Shown: positions 24,605 to 36,779, numbered from the stretch's first letter. The stretch is DNA of 64,000 nucleotides from Yes71-27 sp040758635 (GCA_040758635.1 JBFLVI010000005.1:1-64000), one strand, 5' to 3'. The notes: generated by a model not told the origin, from the sequence alone. Translations and numbers: made by a program.

Positions 24605-25993
24605 TTAATTTGTCGCCAAGCCAAGTTCTTCCGCTGCCCCTGCCTCGGACTCACCCCCTTCAATTGCCTGGATTACGGCCACCAGCTCTTTGACCACTTC
24701 GAGGGTCACCTCCGGGTCGCGCGCCTCGACCATCACCCGGATTAGCGGCTCCGTGCCCGAAGCCCTTACGAGCACCCGGCCTTCGCTGCCCAGCCGGGCC
24801 TCCTGCTCCTGCACCACCCGCGCCAGGAGCGGGCTTTTCAGCACCCGTTCCTTGCTGCGCACCCGTACGTTTTCCAGCAACTGCGGGTAGTACTCGAGTT
24901 CGGCCGCCAGTTCCCCGAGCGATTTCCCGGTTTCCCGCATCACCCGCAGCAGTTTGAGCGCCGTGATGATTCCGTCCCCCGTCGTGTTGTGGTCGAGGAA
25001 AATCACGTGCCCCGACTGCTCGCCCCCGAGACGCGCCCCGGTCCGCAGCATTTCCTCCAGCACGTACCGGTCGCCGACCCTGGTCACCACGGTCTTGATC
25101 CCGGAAGCGGCAAGCGCCCGGTGCAGCCCCAGGTTGGACATCACGGTCACGACCACCGTATCCCCGGGAAGTTCGTCCCGCGCCTTGAGGTAACGGGCAC
25201 AGGCGAGGATAATGGCGTCACCGTTTACGATCTTCCCCTGTTCGTCCACGGCGATCAGCCGGTCAGCGTCACCGTCGAAAGCCAGGCCCAGATCCGCCCC
25301 GGTGGCAAAAACCAGTTCTTGCAGCGCGTGGGGTTTCGTGGAACCGCAGCCGCTGTTGATGTTGAACCCATCCGGTTCGGTCCCGACCGGAATCACCACC
25401 GCACCCAGCATGCTCAAAATCCGCGGCGCGAGTTCGTATGCGGCCCCGTGCGCACAGTCCACCGCAATCCGGAGCCCCCGGAGTTCTTCCGGCCCGACCC
25501 GGGCGACGTGTGCCAGGTACCGGTCCCCGGCGTCAGCCACCGGTAAAACCCGGCCGATCCCTGATCCCACCGGGGAAGGGATCCCGGTCATCCCGCCCAG
25601 AACAAGCCCCTCAATTTCTTCTTCGACTGCATCCGGCAGTTTATAGCCGTCGCCCCCGAAAAACTTGATGCCGTTGTCCGGCGCCGGGTTATGCGAGGCC
25701 GAAATGACCACGCCGCCCGCTGCCCCGAGCGCCCGGCTAAGGTAGGCAACCGCCGGTGTCGGCAAGATCCCAAGCAGAAGCGCGTTCACGCCCGTTGAAA
25801 GCATCCCGGCCACCAGGGCCGCTTCCAGCATCTCGCCGGACGCCCGCGTGTCGCGCCCCACAACGATTTCCTTCGCCCCTGTTCTTCGGGAAAGGACGTG
25901 CGCCGCTGCTCGTCCCAGTTTGAAAGCCAGTTCCGGGCCGAGCTCGCTGTTGGCCACTCCCCGGACCCCGTCCGTGCCGAAAAGAATTCCCAC
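24605..25993 (-). CDS. glmM: Phosphoglucosamine mutase
   Basis: GlmM interconverts glucosamine-6-phosphate and glucosamine-1-phosphate, the step after GlmS. The 462-residue alpha-D-phosphohexomutase has FGTDGVRG (5-12), the phosphoserine loop VVISASHNPAPDNGIKFFGG (95-114, catalytic Ser100), the metal loop DGDADR (about 237-242), the sugar loop GEQSGH (about 321-326) and the C-terminal phosphate loop RASGTEPLIRVM. I chose the GTG at 25993 because GAAGGAGG lies 10 nt before it; an in-frame ATG at 26017 would overlap that ribosome site. The stop is 7 nt before the glmS ribozyme cleavage site. Confidence 0.95.
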   Translation of the reverse strand: MGILFGTDGVRGVANSELGPELAFKLGRAAAHVLSRRTGAKEIVVGRDTRASGEMLEAALVAGMLSTGVNALLLGILPTPAVAYLSRALGAAGGVVISASHNPAPDNGIKFFGGDGYKLPDAVEEEIEGLVLGGMTGIPSPVGSGIGRVLPVADAGDRYLAHVARVGPEELRGLRIAVDCAHGAAYELAPRILSMLGAVVIPVGTEPDGFNINSGCGSTKPHALQELVFATGADLGLAFDGDADRLIAVDEQGKIVNGDAIILACARYLKARDELPGDTVVVTVMSNLGLHRALAASGIKTVVTRVGDRYVLEEMLRTGARLGGEQSGHVIFLDHNTTGDGIITALKLLRVMRETGKSLGELAAELEYYPQLLENVRVRSKERVLKSPLLARVVQEQEARLGSEGRVLVRASGTEPLIRVMVEARDPEVTLEVVKELVAVIQAIEGGESEAGAAEELGLATN

Positions 25994-26049
25994 CGAGGAA
26001 AAGCCTCCTTCGGTCATAACTATTTAGCCTGTCACACCACACTTACGGA

Positions 26050-26181
26050 ACGCCGAGCTAAAGCAAGCAGAGCGCGGAAGCCACGAGGGACGAACCGGAG
26101 CGTACTTCGAGGTACGTGAGGATTCGGCCCGAGTGGCTGACAAAGCTATGCGCAAGCTTTAGCCGCGCCCCGCGGGGCGCC
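26050..26181. repeat. Structured intergenic element K (nested inverted repeats)
   Basis: Nested pairs: GCTAAAGC (26057-26064) with GCTTTAGC (26156-26163); AGCCAC with GTGGCT inside; and a central CGTAC-TTCGAG-GTACG hairpin (about 26101-26116). A perfect 16-bp palindrome GCGCCCCGCGGGGCGC (26165-26180) adjoins it. I believe similar sequences occur in other Clostridia but cannot name the family. It lies between cimA and glmM. Confidence 0.6.
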
Positions 26182-26286
26182 TGAATAGTTACCCCCGGTC
26201 AAAACTTTATTACGGCCTAAAGCTGCTGTCAATGGTACTTCATTTTATGTAATCGCCAAATATTTGGTTAACCTGAAGCAAAGCCG

Positions 26287-27867
<1,581 letters not shown>

Positions 27868-27929
27868 TGAAGCTACCCCCGATGCTAAAAGAATTACCCG
27901 TCAATCTTCCGCAGTCTCGGAGGCCACCC

Positions 27930-28036
27930 AAAAGTGGTAGTCGGGTATCGGCCATCAGTCGTCGGAATCGTCTGAATTCTTTTCACGAATTCCTCTTCTT
28001 TTCCGACATCCGACGTCCGATATCTGACGTCTGAAT
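27930..28036. repeat. Heptamer-palindrome S2 (family 2) between leuD and cimA
   Basis: Right arm heptamers CCGACAT-CCGACGT-CCGATAT-CTGACGT-CTGAAT. The left arm (GTCGGGTATCGG...CAGTCGTCGGAATCGTC) is roughly complementary. Core: GAATTC-TTTTCAC-GAATTC. Confidence 0.75.
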
Positions 28037-28054
28037 AATGCCAGACGAAGTTTT

Positions 28055-28549
28055 TCAACGGCCCCCTGCAAGTCGAGCTTTCACGTAAAGTATGAGCCCG
28101 CCCGCCGCGATAATCTCCCGCATAAAGGGCGGCACCGGCCGCGCGCGGTATTCCGCGCCGGTGTCCACCACGGTGATCCTGCCGGTCTCCAGGTCAACCC
28201 GCACCCGGCTCTTCGGTGCGATCGCCTCCGCTTCCGGACACTCCAGAATGGGGAGCCCGATGTTGAAGGCGTTCCGGTAAAAGATCCGGGCGAAACTCCG
28301 CGCGATTACGCAGGCGACGCCGGCCGCTTTGATCGCCACCGGGGCGTGCTCGCGCGACGAGCCGCAACCGAAGTTGGCCCCGGCCACGATGATGTCCCCG
28401 GGCTGTACCCGCGCCGCGAAGGTCGGGTCGGCGTCCTCCATGCAGTGCCGGGCCAGTTCCGCCGGGTCGGAGGTGTTGAGGTACCGAGCCGGGATGATCA
28501 GGTCGGTATCAATGTTGTCGCCAAAGCGGAAGACTGTTCCCTCAAGCAT
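28055..28549 (-). CDS. leuD: 3-isopropylmalate dehydratase small subunit
   Basis: LeuD is the swivel-domain subunit of isopropylmalate isomerase, acting with LeuC. The 164-residue protein is the short, archaeal/anaerobe-type form: VFRFGDNIDTDLIIPARYLN (about 6-25), NFGCGSSREHAPVAIKAAGV (about 59-78) and FYRNAFNIGLPI (about 90-101). It begins the base after the leuC stop codon region (stop and start are contiguous), so translation is coupled. With CimA it may also isomerise citramalate. Confidence 0.95.
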   Translation of the reverse strand: MLEGTVFRFGDNIDTDLIIPARYLNTSDPAELARHCMEDADPTFAARVQPGDIIVAGANFGCGSSREHAPVAIKAAGVACVIARSFARIFYRNAFNIGLPILECPEAEAIAPKSRVRVDLETGRITVVDTGAEYRARPVPPFMREIIAAGGLILYVKARLAGGR

Positions 28550-29818
28550 CTAAACCACCTCTTCCGGGTCTGTAATCCGACCCATGACCGCACTTGCTGC
28601 AGCCACGGCGGGATTGGCCAGGTAGACTTCGCTTTCCGGGTGGCCCATCCGGCCCACGAAGTTCCGGTTGGTCGTGGCCACCGCCCGCTCACCGGCCGCC
28701 AGGACCCCCATGTGCCCGCCCAGGCAAGGCCCACACGTCGGCGTCGAAACCGCTCCCCCGGCTTCAATGAAGATTTCCACCAGCCCCTCTTTCAGGGCCT
28801 GGCGGTAGATCTCCTGCGTCCCGGGGATGACGATCAGCCGCACGTCCGGGTGCACCTTTTTCCCCCGCAGCACCCGGGCGGCCAGGCGCAAATCGTCCAG
28901 GCGCCCGTTGGTACACGAACCGATCACAACCTGGTCTACGGCAATGTTTCCTGCCGCGCTCACCGGCCGTACGTTGTCCGGCGAATGGGGGAAAGCCACG
29001 CAGGGCTCCCAGCCGGTGACATCGAACTCGTAAACCTTTTTATACCTCGCGTCGGGGTCGCTGGCAAACAGCCGGTAGGGACGCCGCACGCGGCCCCGGA
29101 CGTAGTCCTCCGTCTTTTCGTCGGGAGCGATGATCCCGTTCTTGGCGCCGGCCTCCACCGCCATGTTGCACATCGTGAACCGCCCGTCGAGCGGGAGGCT
29201 TTCGACGACCGGGCCGGTGAACTCCATCGCGCAGTAAAGCGCCCCTTCCACCCCGATCTCCCCGATGGTACGGAGAATCAGGTCCTTCCCCCCCATCCAG
29301 GGGCCAAGCTTACCGGTGTAAACGAACTTCAGCGTTTCCGGGACCTTGAACCAGGTTTCTCCCAGCGCCATCGCCGCTGCCAGGTCGGTGGAACCAACCC
29401 CCGTGGCAAAGGCGCCTATAGCGCCGTACGTGCAAGTGTGTGAATCGGCGCCGATGATCACGTCGCCGGGACCTACCAGGCCCCGCTCGGGCAACAGGCA
29501 GTGCTCGATCCCCATCCGCCCCACCTCAAAGTAGTTGGGCAGGTCGTGCCGGCGGGCGAACTCCCGGACGATTTTGGCCTGCTCCGCCGACTTGATGTCC
29601 TTGTTCGGCGTAAAGTGATCCGGAACCAAGACGACCGCCGCCGGGTCGAAGACCGGGACGCCGAGTTGTTCAAACTCCCTGATGGACAGCGGCGCCGTGA
29701 TATCGTTGGCCAGAAGCACATCAACCCTGGCGTTGATCAGTTCTCCCGGCTCGACAAACTCCCTGCCGGCGTGTGCGGCCAAGATTTTTTCCGTAATCGT
29801 TTGCGGCACTCGACCCAA
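28550..29818 (-). CDS. leuC: 3-isopropylmalate dehydratase large subunit
   Basis: LeuC carries the [4Fe-4S] cluster of isopropylmalate isomerase. The 422-residue protein is the short type shared with homoaconitase-like enzymes. It shows GADSHTCTYGAIGAFATGVGSTD (about 123-145), IGSCTNGRLDDLR (about 300-312) and PGTQEIY...TPTCGPCLGGHMG (about 337-370), supplying the three cluster cysteines. It directly precedes leuD. Upstream, 361 bp containing a large palindromic repeat separate it from leuA. Confidence 0.95.
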   Translation of the reverse strand: MGRVPQTITEKILAAHAGREFVEPGELINARVDVLLANDITAPLSIREFEQLGVPVFDPAAVVLVPDHFTPNKDIKSAEQAKIVREFARRHDLPNYFEVGRMGIEHCLLPERGLVGPGDVIIGADSHTCTYGAIGAFATGVGSTDLAAAMALGETWFKVPETLKFVYTGKLGPWMGGKDLILRTIGEIGVEGALYCAMEFTGPVVESLPLDGRFTMCNMAVEAGAKNGIIAPDEKTEDYVRGRVRRPYRLFASDPDARYKKVYEFDVTGWEPCVAFPHSPDNVRPVSAAGNIAVDQVVIGSCTNGRLDDLRLAARVLRGKKVHPDVRLIVIPGTQEIYRQALKEGLVEIFIEAGGAVSTPTCGPCLGGHMGVLAAGERAVATTNRNFVGRMGHPESEVYLANPAVAAASAVMGRITDPEEVV

Positions 29819-29900
29819 TTGCTTTCCACCTCGCGTAAACCTTCGCGTTTGTTTGGAATCCGGCCTGTTAACTTTCCCCGGTCTCCTGTCTTCTCTTCAT

Positions 29901-30101
29901 CCTTCGAAAATGACCAATTATTGCTAACACCGGCGGCTGTCTCGGCCTGTTTCGCTCCCCCTCACACGTTCACCCGGCACTCAAAGGCTGAGTGCCAGGC
30001 CGTCCGTGGCCGCAGACCCGCCTCCACTGCTCGTCGTCGCTTAGTTTGGTCGCCGCGCGTCTCAAGTGTTCGCTTGGAGCCGAAACAGGCGACGCCGCCT
30101 C
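29901..30101. repeat. Large nested palindromic repeat, short copy (contains family 1 element F)
   Basis: Second copy of the repeat at 16022-16293, about 85 percent alike by eye over the shared parts. The inner palindrome is collapsed to CCCGGCACTCA-AAGGC-TGAGTGCCAGG (29973-29999), 27 bp instead of 98. It fills the leuA-leuC gap. Confidence 0.85.
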
Positions 30102-30179
30102 CTTCCCCTACACACATTTTCATCCCCGGTGGCGACGATGAATCGTCGTGAACGACTCCTATATCTTTTACTCTCCGGC

Positions 30180-31733
<1,554 letters not shown>

Positions 31734-31756
31734 GCGCTCTCCTTTTTCTACCGTTT

Positions 31757-33418
31757 TCAGCTTACCGACTCATCGAGACCACGCCCCGCCAGCACCATCG
31801 GGAGCACGTTTTCGCCCGGGTCGACCAGGCAGTTCACCAGCGCCGGCCCTTCCTTCGCCAGCGCATCTTCTACCACGCCGTCAAACTGCGCCGCGGTCTC
31901 CACGGTGTAGCCGGCGATGCCGTAAACCCCGGCCAAAGCCGCGAAATCGGGGCAGAAGCCGAAGTCCACCGCGGAATAGCGTTTGTCGCAGTAAAACTCC
32001 TGAAGCTGCCGCACCATCCCCAGGCGCCTGTTGTTAAGGATGAAAATCTTCACGTCCAGACCCTGTTCCACCAGCGTTCCCAATTCCGGCATCATCATCT
32101 GGAAGCTCCCGTCGCCGCTCACTAAAAGCACCTGTTTCTCCGGCCGGCCGAGCTTCACCCCGATGGCGGCCGGCAGGCCGTAACCCATGCACCCCAGGCC
32201 CCCCGAGGTCACGAGCGTGCGCGGGTACTTGAAGCAGTAATACTGGGCCACCCACATCTGGTGCTGGCCGACGTCGGTGACCACGATGCTTTCCCCTCCG
32301 GTAAGGGAGCTTAACCGCTCGATCACGTACTGCGGTTTGAACCCTTCTTCCCGGTTATAGGTTAAAGGGAAGTCGCGCTTGTACCCGGCGACGGTTTCCA
32401 GCCATTCCCCGCCCTCCCGCTTAACTACCTGGGGCAGAAGCGCCTCCAGCACCTGCTTGACATCCCCGACAATCGGCAGGTAAGGTTTAACGTTCTTCCC
32501 GATTTCCGCCGGGTCGATATCCACGTGGATGATCTGGGCGTGCGGGGCAAACCTGGCCGGTGAGCCGGTAACCCGGTCGGCAAACCGCACCCCCAGCCCG
32601 ATTAACAGGTCGGCGTTCGTAATGGCCAGATTGGCATAACGCGTGCCGTGCAGGCCTGCCATTCCAAGGAACAACGGGTGGTCTCCCGGAAACCCGCCCA
32701 GCCCCATCAAGGTGCAGGCCACCGGCGCCGCAATCGTCTCCGCTAATTTGACCAGTTCCGGTGTGGCGCCGCTGCTGATCACCCCGCCTCCGGCCAGGAT
32801 TACGGGCTGGTTCGCCTTGGCGATCAGCTTCGCCGCCTGCGCGATCTGGGTGGGGTGCCCCCGGTAAGTGGGCTTATACCCCTTCAGTTCAACCTTCTCC
32901 GGGTAGCTGAACCTGATCATGGCGCTCGAAACGTCCCGGGGAAGGTCAATCAGCACCGGCCCCGGCCGGCCGGAGCGGGCCAGGTAAAAGGCCTTCTTCA
33001 CCACTGCCGGGACCGTCGCCGGCTCCTTTACCAGAAAATTATGCTTGGTGATGGGCATCGTAATCCCCGTGATGTCCACTTCCTGAAAGGCGTCGGTTCC
33101 GACCTGGCTGGTGGGCACCTGACCGGTAAAAAGCACCACCGGAATCGAGTCCATGTAAGCCGTAGCAATTCCGGAAACCAGGTTGGTCGCCCCCGGCCCG
33201 GAGGTGGCAAAGCAGACGCCGACCCGCCCGGTCGCCCGTGCGTAACCGTTGGCGGCATGTACCGCGCCCTGCTCGTGCCGGACCAGCACGTGTTTTATTT
33301 TTTTGGCGTTGTAAAGGGCGTCGTAAACCGGCAGGATGGCCCCGCCGGGGTAGCCGAAGACTAGCTCCACCCCTTCTTTTTCCAGACACCGGATCAGCGC
33401 TTCGCCAACCGTAATCAC
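31757..33418 (-). CDS. ilvB: Acetolactate synthase large subunit, second copy
   Basis: This thiamine-diphosphate enzyme condenses pyruvate with pyruvate or 2-oxobutyrate. The 553-residue protein has the catalytic Glu in VRHEQGAVHAANGYARATG (about 45-63), an FAD-binding middle domain, and the TPP-binding GDGSFQMMMPELGTL...NN motif (about 435-470). I chose GTG 33418 (GGGGAG upstream); an in-frame extension to 33490 would run into palindromic element G. It is a clear paralogue of the gene at 35103-36779 but has no small subunit beside it. It may use the IlvH encoded upstream or work as a catabolic-type or leucine-branch isozyme. Confidence 0.93.
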   Translation of the reverse strand: MITVGEALIRCLEKEGVELVFGYPGGAILPVYDALYNAKKIKHVLVRHEQGAVHAANGYARATGRVGVCFATSGPGATNLVSGIATAYMDSIPVVLFTGQVPTSQVGTDAFQEVDITGITMPITKHNFLVKEPATVPAVVKKAFYLARSGRPGPVLIDLPRDVSSAMIRFSYPEKVELKGYKPTYRGHPTQIAQAAKLIAKANQPVILAGGGVISSGATPELVKLAETIAAPVACTLMGLGGFPGDHPLFLGMAGLHGTRYANLAITNADLLIGLGVRFADRVTGSPARFAPHAQIIHVDIDPAEIGKNVKPYLPIVGDVKQVLEALLPQVVKREGGEWLETVAGYKRDFPLTYNREEGFKPQYVIERLSSLTGGESIVVTDVGQHQMWVAQYYCFKYPRTLVTSGGLGCMGYGLPAAIGVKLGRPEKQVLLVSGDGSFQMMMPELGTLVEQGLDVKIFILNNRRLGMVRQLQEFYCDKRYSAVDFGFCPDFAALAGVYGIAGYTVETAAQFDGVVEDALAKEGPALVNCLVDPGENVLPMVLAGRGLDESVS

Positions 33419-33456
33419 CAAACAACACTCCCCGAGATACTCCAATTTCGAAGCCA

Positions 33457-33562
33457 CCCGGCACTCAACCCAGAGAAACGGCTGTCTCAAATTCTAACGG
33501 GGAAGGTTTATTGATAACTTCCACTTAATAACTGCTACCGTTTCCTTAAGTTAAGTACCGGG
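33457..33562. repeat. Palindromic element G (family 1)
   Basis: Arms CCCGGCACTCAACC (33457-33470) and AGTTAAGTACCGGG (33549-33562), pairing with a few mismatches. It fills most of the ilvC-ilvB2 gap. Confidence 0.7.
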
Positions 33563-33587
33563 TTACAAACATTCTGACGACCGACGA

Positions 33588-34580
33588 CTACTTCCGCAGC
33601 CAGGACATCATCTGCCGGAGCTCTTTCCCGATCTCCTCGATCTGGTGGTTCTGCTCCCGGCGGCGCTGTGCCTTGAGCACCGGCTGGTTGGCTTGGTTTT
33701 CCAGCACCCACTCGCGGGCAAACTCGCCGCTTTGAATCTCGGCGAGCACCTGCCTCATTTCCTCCCGGACCATTTCGTCGATTATCCGCCGCCCGGTCCT
33801 GTAGTCCCCGTATTCGGCGGTATTGCTGACCCGGCGGCGCATCTCGGTGAGGCCGCCCTCGTAAATGAGGTCCACGATCAGCTTCAATTCGTGCAGGCAT
33901 TCGAAATAGGCGATTTCCGGCGCGTAGCCCGCTTCGACCAGGGTCTCAAAACCCGCCTTGATCAACTCGGACACGCCGCCGCAGAGCACGCACTGCTCGC
34001 CGAAAAGGTCCGTTTCCGTCTCTTCCCGGAAAGTGGTTTCGAAAACCCCCGCCCGGGTGAGGCCGATCGCCTTGGCGTAGGCAAGCGCGAGCGCCTTCGC
34101 CTGGCCGCTGTAGTCCTGGTGTACGGCGATCAATCCCGGCACGCCCGCCCCCTCGGTGTAAAGCCGGCGGAGCATCGGCCCCGGGCTCTTCGGCGCCACC
34201 ATGAAAACGTCCACGTCGGGCGGCGGCACAATCTGCCCGAAGTGGATGTTGAACCCGTGCGAGAACATCAGGGCCTTCCCCGCGGTAAGGTGCGGGGCGA
34301 TTTCCTCCCGATAAACCCTGGCCTGTTGCTCGTCCGGGATGAGCATCTGGATAACCGCCGCCCGGCGGGTCGCCTCCGCCACCGGGACAACCTCCAGGCC
34401 CTCCGCCTGAGCCATCGCCGCCGAGGGACTGGCCGGCCGGAGGCCGACCACCACCTGGATTCCGCTGTCCCTGAGGTTCTGCGCCTGGGCCCGCCCCTGG
34501 CTCCCGTAACCCACGACGGCCACCGTTTTTCCTTCCAGCACCCCGAGGTCGGCATCCTGGTCGTAGTAAATTCGGATCAT
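33588..34580 (-). CDS. ilvC: Ketol-acid reductoisomerase (NADP-type fold)
   Basis: IlvC converts acetolactate or acetohydroxybutyrate to the dihydroxy acids. The 330-residue class I enzyme has the Rossmann motif VGYGSQGRAQAQNLRDSG (about 24-41), KSPGPMLRRLY (about 131-141), the metal-binding DLFGEQCVLCGG (about 190-201) and ECLHELKLIVDLIYEGG (about 226-242). The start is shared with the ilvH stop (TAATG), so the pair is coupled. Cofactor preference is not decided here. Confidence 0.96.
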   Translation of the reverse strand: MIRIYYDQDADLGVLEGKTVAVVGYGSQGRAQAQNLRDSGIQVVVGLRPASPSAAMAQAEGLEVVPVAEATRRAAVIQMLIPDEQQARVYREEIAPHLTAGKALMFSHGFNIHFGQIVPPPDVDVFMVAPKSPGPMLRRLYTEGAGVPGLIAVHQDYSGQAKALALAYAKAIGLTRAGVFETTFREETETDLFGEQCVLCGGVSELIKAGFETLVEAGYAPEIAYFECLHELKLIVDLIYEGGLTEMRRRVSNTAEYGDYRTGRRIIDEMVREEMRQVLAEIQSGEFAREWVLENQANQPVLKAQRRREQNHQIEEIGKELRQMMSWLRK

Positions 34581-35089
34581 TATTCCGCCTCCTTACTGTT
34601 GGTCACGATATCCTTGGTCCCCCGAAGCATGGCCACTTTCCCGGTCCGGACCAACTCCCGGATTCCGAAGGGTTCCAGTGCGTTTACCAGCGCCCTCACC
34701 TTTCCCTCGTCTCCTGTGACCTCCACGATCAGGGTTTTCCGTCCGATGTCCACGATGTGGGCCCGGAAGATCTCCACGATCTGGATGATTTCCGCCCGCC
34801 GCGCCGGTTCTGCGTTCACCTTGAGCAGCACCAGTTCCCGGTCAACGTGTTCTTCCTTGGTGATGTCCTGCACCTTCAAAACCTCGATCAGCTTGCGGAG
34901 TTGCTTGGTCACCTGCTCCAGCACCCGCTCGTCTCCCTCTACGACGATCGTCATCCGGGAAACCGCCGGATCCTCGGTCTCCCCCACCGTGAGGCTTTCG
35001 ATGTTGAACCCCCGGCGGCGGAAGAGACCGGCCACACGGGCCAGAACCCCGGGATTGTTTTCAACCAAAACCGCCAAAGTATGGCGCAC
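34580..35089 (-). CDS. ilvH: Acetolactate synthase small (regulatory) subunit
   Basis: IlvH/IlvN subunits activate the large subunit and confer valine inhibition. The 169-residue protein starts MRHTLAVLVENNPGVLARVAGLF, the typical ACT domain (about 1-75), followed by the second ACT-like domain (about 80-165). It lies 13 bp behind ilvB and overlaps ilvC by one base. The length fits the IlvH type. Confidence 0.95.
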   Translation of the reverse strand: MRHTLAVLVENNPGVLARVAGLFRRRGFNIESLTVGETEDPAVSRMTIVVEGDERVLEQVTKQLRKLIEVLKVQDITKEEHVDRELVLLKVNAEPARRAEIIQIVEIFRAHIVDIGRKTLIVEVTGDEGKVRALVNALEPFGIRELVRTGKVAMLRGTKDIVTNSKEAE

Positions 35090-35102
35090 AGAACTCTCCC
35101 CC

Positions 35103-36779
35103 CTAACCGAGCATCTTTCCCAGTGAGCCCCCCGGCGGCACCATCGGCATCACGTTTTCTTCCCGTTCGATGACAAAATCCAGAAAGACCGGCTTGGATG
35201 AAGCGATGGCCTGCTCCAGCGCCTGCCGCACCTCCTGGGGTTTGGTCACCCGGATGCCTTCCGCGCCGTAGGCCTCGGCTACCTTCACGAAGTCGGGACC
35301 GTAAAGCTCGGTGTAAGAATAGCGCCGGTTGAAAAACAGCTCCTGCCACTGGCGCACCATGCCGAGAAAGCCGTTGTTCATGATCGCCACGTTGACCGGC
35401 AGTTCGTAACTGACCGCCGTGGCCAGTTCCTGGATATTCATCTGGATCGAACCGTCGCCGGCAATATCGAAAACGACCTCATCCGGACAGGCCACCTGCA
35501 CCCCGATGGCGGCCGGAAACCCGAAGCCCATCGTGCCCAGCCCCCCCGAAGAAATAAAAGAACGGGGCCGGGTGAAGGTATAAAACTGCGCCGTCCACAT
35601 CTGGTTCTGGCCAACCTCTGTGGTAATGCGCGCCTTACCTTGGGTAACGTTATATAATTCGCGGATCACGAACTGGGGCTTCAAGCCGTTTTCCTCGAAT
35701 TTCAGCGGGTACTCTTTTTTCCAGGCGTTGATCTTCTCCAGCCAAGCCGGATGTGATGCGCCCTCTAACACCTCGAGCAGCGCTTTCAACACCCGCCGCA
35801 CGTCGCCCGCCAGCGGAACGTCCACCCGGACGTTTTTCCCCATTTCCGCCGGGTCCACGTCAATGTGGATGATCTTCGCTTCCGGGGCAAAGGTCTCCAC
35901 CTTCCCGGTAACCCGGTCGTCGAACCGCGCCCCCACGGCGACCAAAAGGTCGCACTCGCAAACCGCGTAGTTGGCGTACCGTGTCCCGTGCATTCCCAGC
36001 ATCCCGAGAGAAAGCGGGTGGTTGCCGGGGAAACCGCCGATGCCCATAAGGGTTGTGGTCACCGGCGCCATAATCAACTCGGCAAGCCGGCGCAATTCCT
36101 CGCTTGCGTTCGAAGCGATCACCCCGCCGCCGGCGTAAATCACCGGGCGCTGGGCCGTGGCGATCAGCTTTGCCGCCGCAAGGACCTGATCCGGGTCCGG
36201 ATCAAGCACCGGCTTGTAACCCGGGAGGTCTACAGGACCGGGATCCACGTATTCCGCCTGCCCTCCCGAAACGTCACGGGGAATATCCACCAGCACCGGA
36301 CCGGGACGCCCCGTAGTGGCGATGTAGAACGCCTCCTTCACCGTCCGGGCGAGGTCGCGGACGTCCTTTACCAAAAAGTTGTGTTTGGTGATCGGCAGGG
36401 TGATCCCGGTAATGTCCGCTTCCTGGAACGAATCGCGGCCGATCTGCGCCGTCGGGACCTGTCCGGTGAAGGCCACCAGCGGACTCGAATCCATGAAGGC
36501 CGTGGCGATTCCGGTCACTAAGTTCGTGGCTCCCGGACCGGAAGTGGCCAGGCAGACCCCGGGCCGGCCGGTGGCCCGCGCGTAACCGTCGGCGGCGTGG
36601 GCCGCCGCCTGCTCGTGGCGGGTCAGGATGTGCCAGATGTCCGCGTCGTAAAGGGCATCGTATATGGGTAGCACCGCACCCCCGGGATAACCGAATACCG
36701 TCTCTACTCCTTCGTCTTTTAAGCACCGGAGCAGGATCTCTCCTCCGGAAAGTTTCAAAGCCTCCACCTCCGCTTCCAA
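35103..36779 (-). CDS. ilvB: Acetolactate synthase large subunit
   Basis: First of two paralogous large subunits in the cluster, and the one paired with ilvH. The 558 residues include the activating Glu in TRHEQAAAHAADGYARATG (about 53-71), GPGATNLVTGIATAFMDS (about 79-96), and the TPP motif AGDGSIQMNIQELATA...NNGFLGMVRQWQ (about 442-480). The extra N-terminal MEAEVEALKLSGGE is short and normal. It follows ilvD by 29 bp. Confidence 0.96.
   Translation of the reverse strand: MEAEVEALKLSGGEILLRCLKDEGVETVFGYPGGAVLPIYDALYDADIWHILTRHEQAAAHAADGYARATGRPGVCLATSGPGATNLVTGIATAFMDSSPLVAFTGQVPTAQIGRDSFQEADITGITLPITKHNFLVKDVRDLARTVKEAFYIATTGRPGPVLVDIPRDVSGGQAEYVDPGPVDLPGYKPVLDPDPDQVLAAAKLIATAQRPVIYAGGGVIASNASEELRRLAELIMAPVTTTLMGIGGFPGNHPLSLGMLGMHGTRYANYAVCECDLLVAVGARFDDRVTGKVETFAPEAKIIHIDVDPAEMGKNVRVDVPLAGDVRRVLKALLEVLEGASHPAWLEKINAWKKEYPLKFEENGLKPQFVIRELYNVTQGKARITTEVGQNQMWTAQFYTFTRPRSFISSGGLGTMGFGFPAAIGVQVACPDEVVFDIAGDGSIQMNIQELATAVSYELPVNVAIMNNGFLGMVRQWQELFFNRRYSYTELYGPDFVKVAEAYGAEGIRVTKPQEVRQALEQAIASSKPVFLDFVIEREENVMPMVPPGGSLGKMLG

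Noticed and set aside
33645..35126. Plus-strand frame of 493 codons opposite ilvC and ilvH
   Set aside because: His/Arg/Leu-rich antisense shadow of two clear enzymes.
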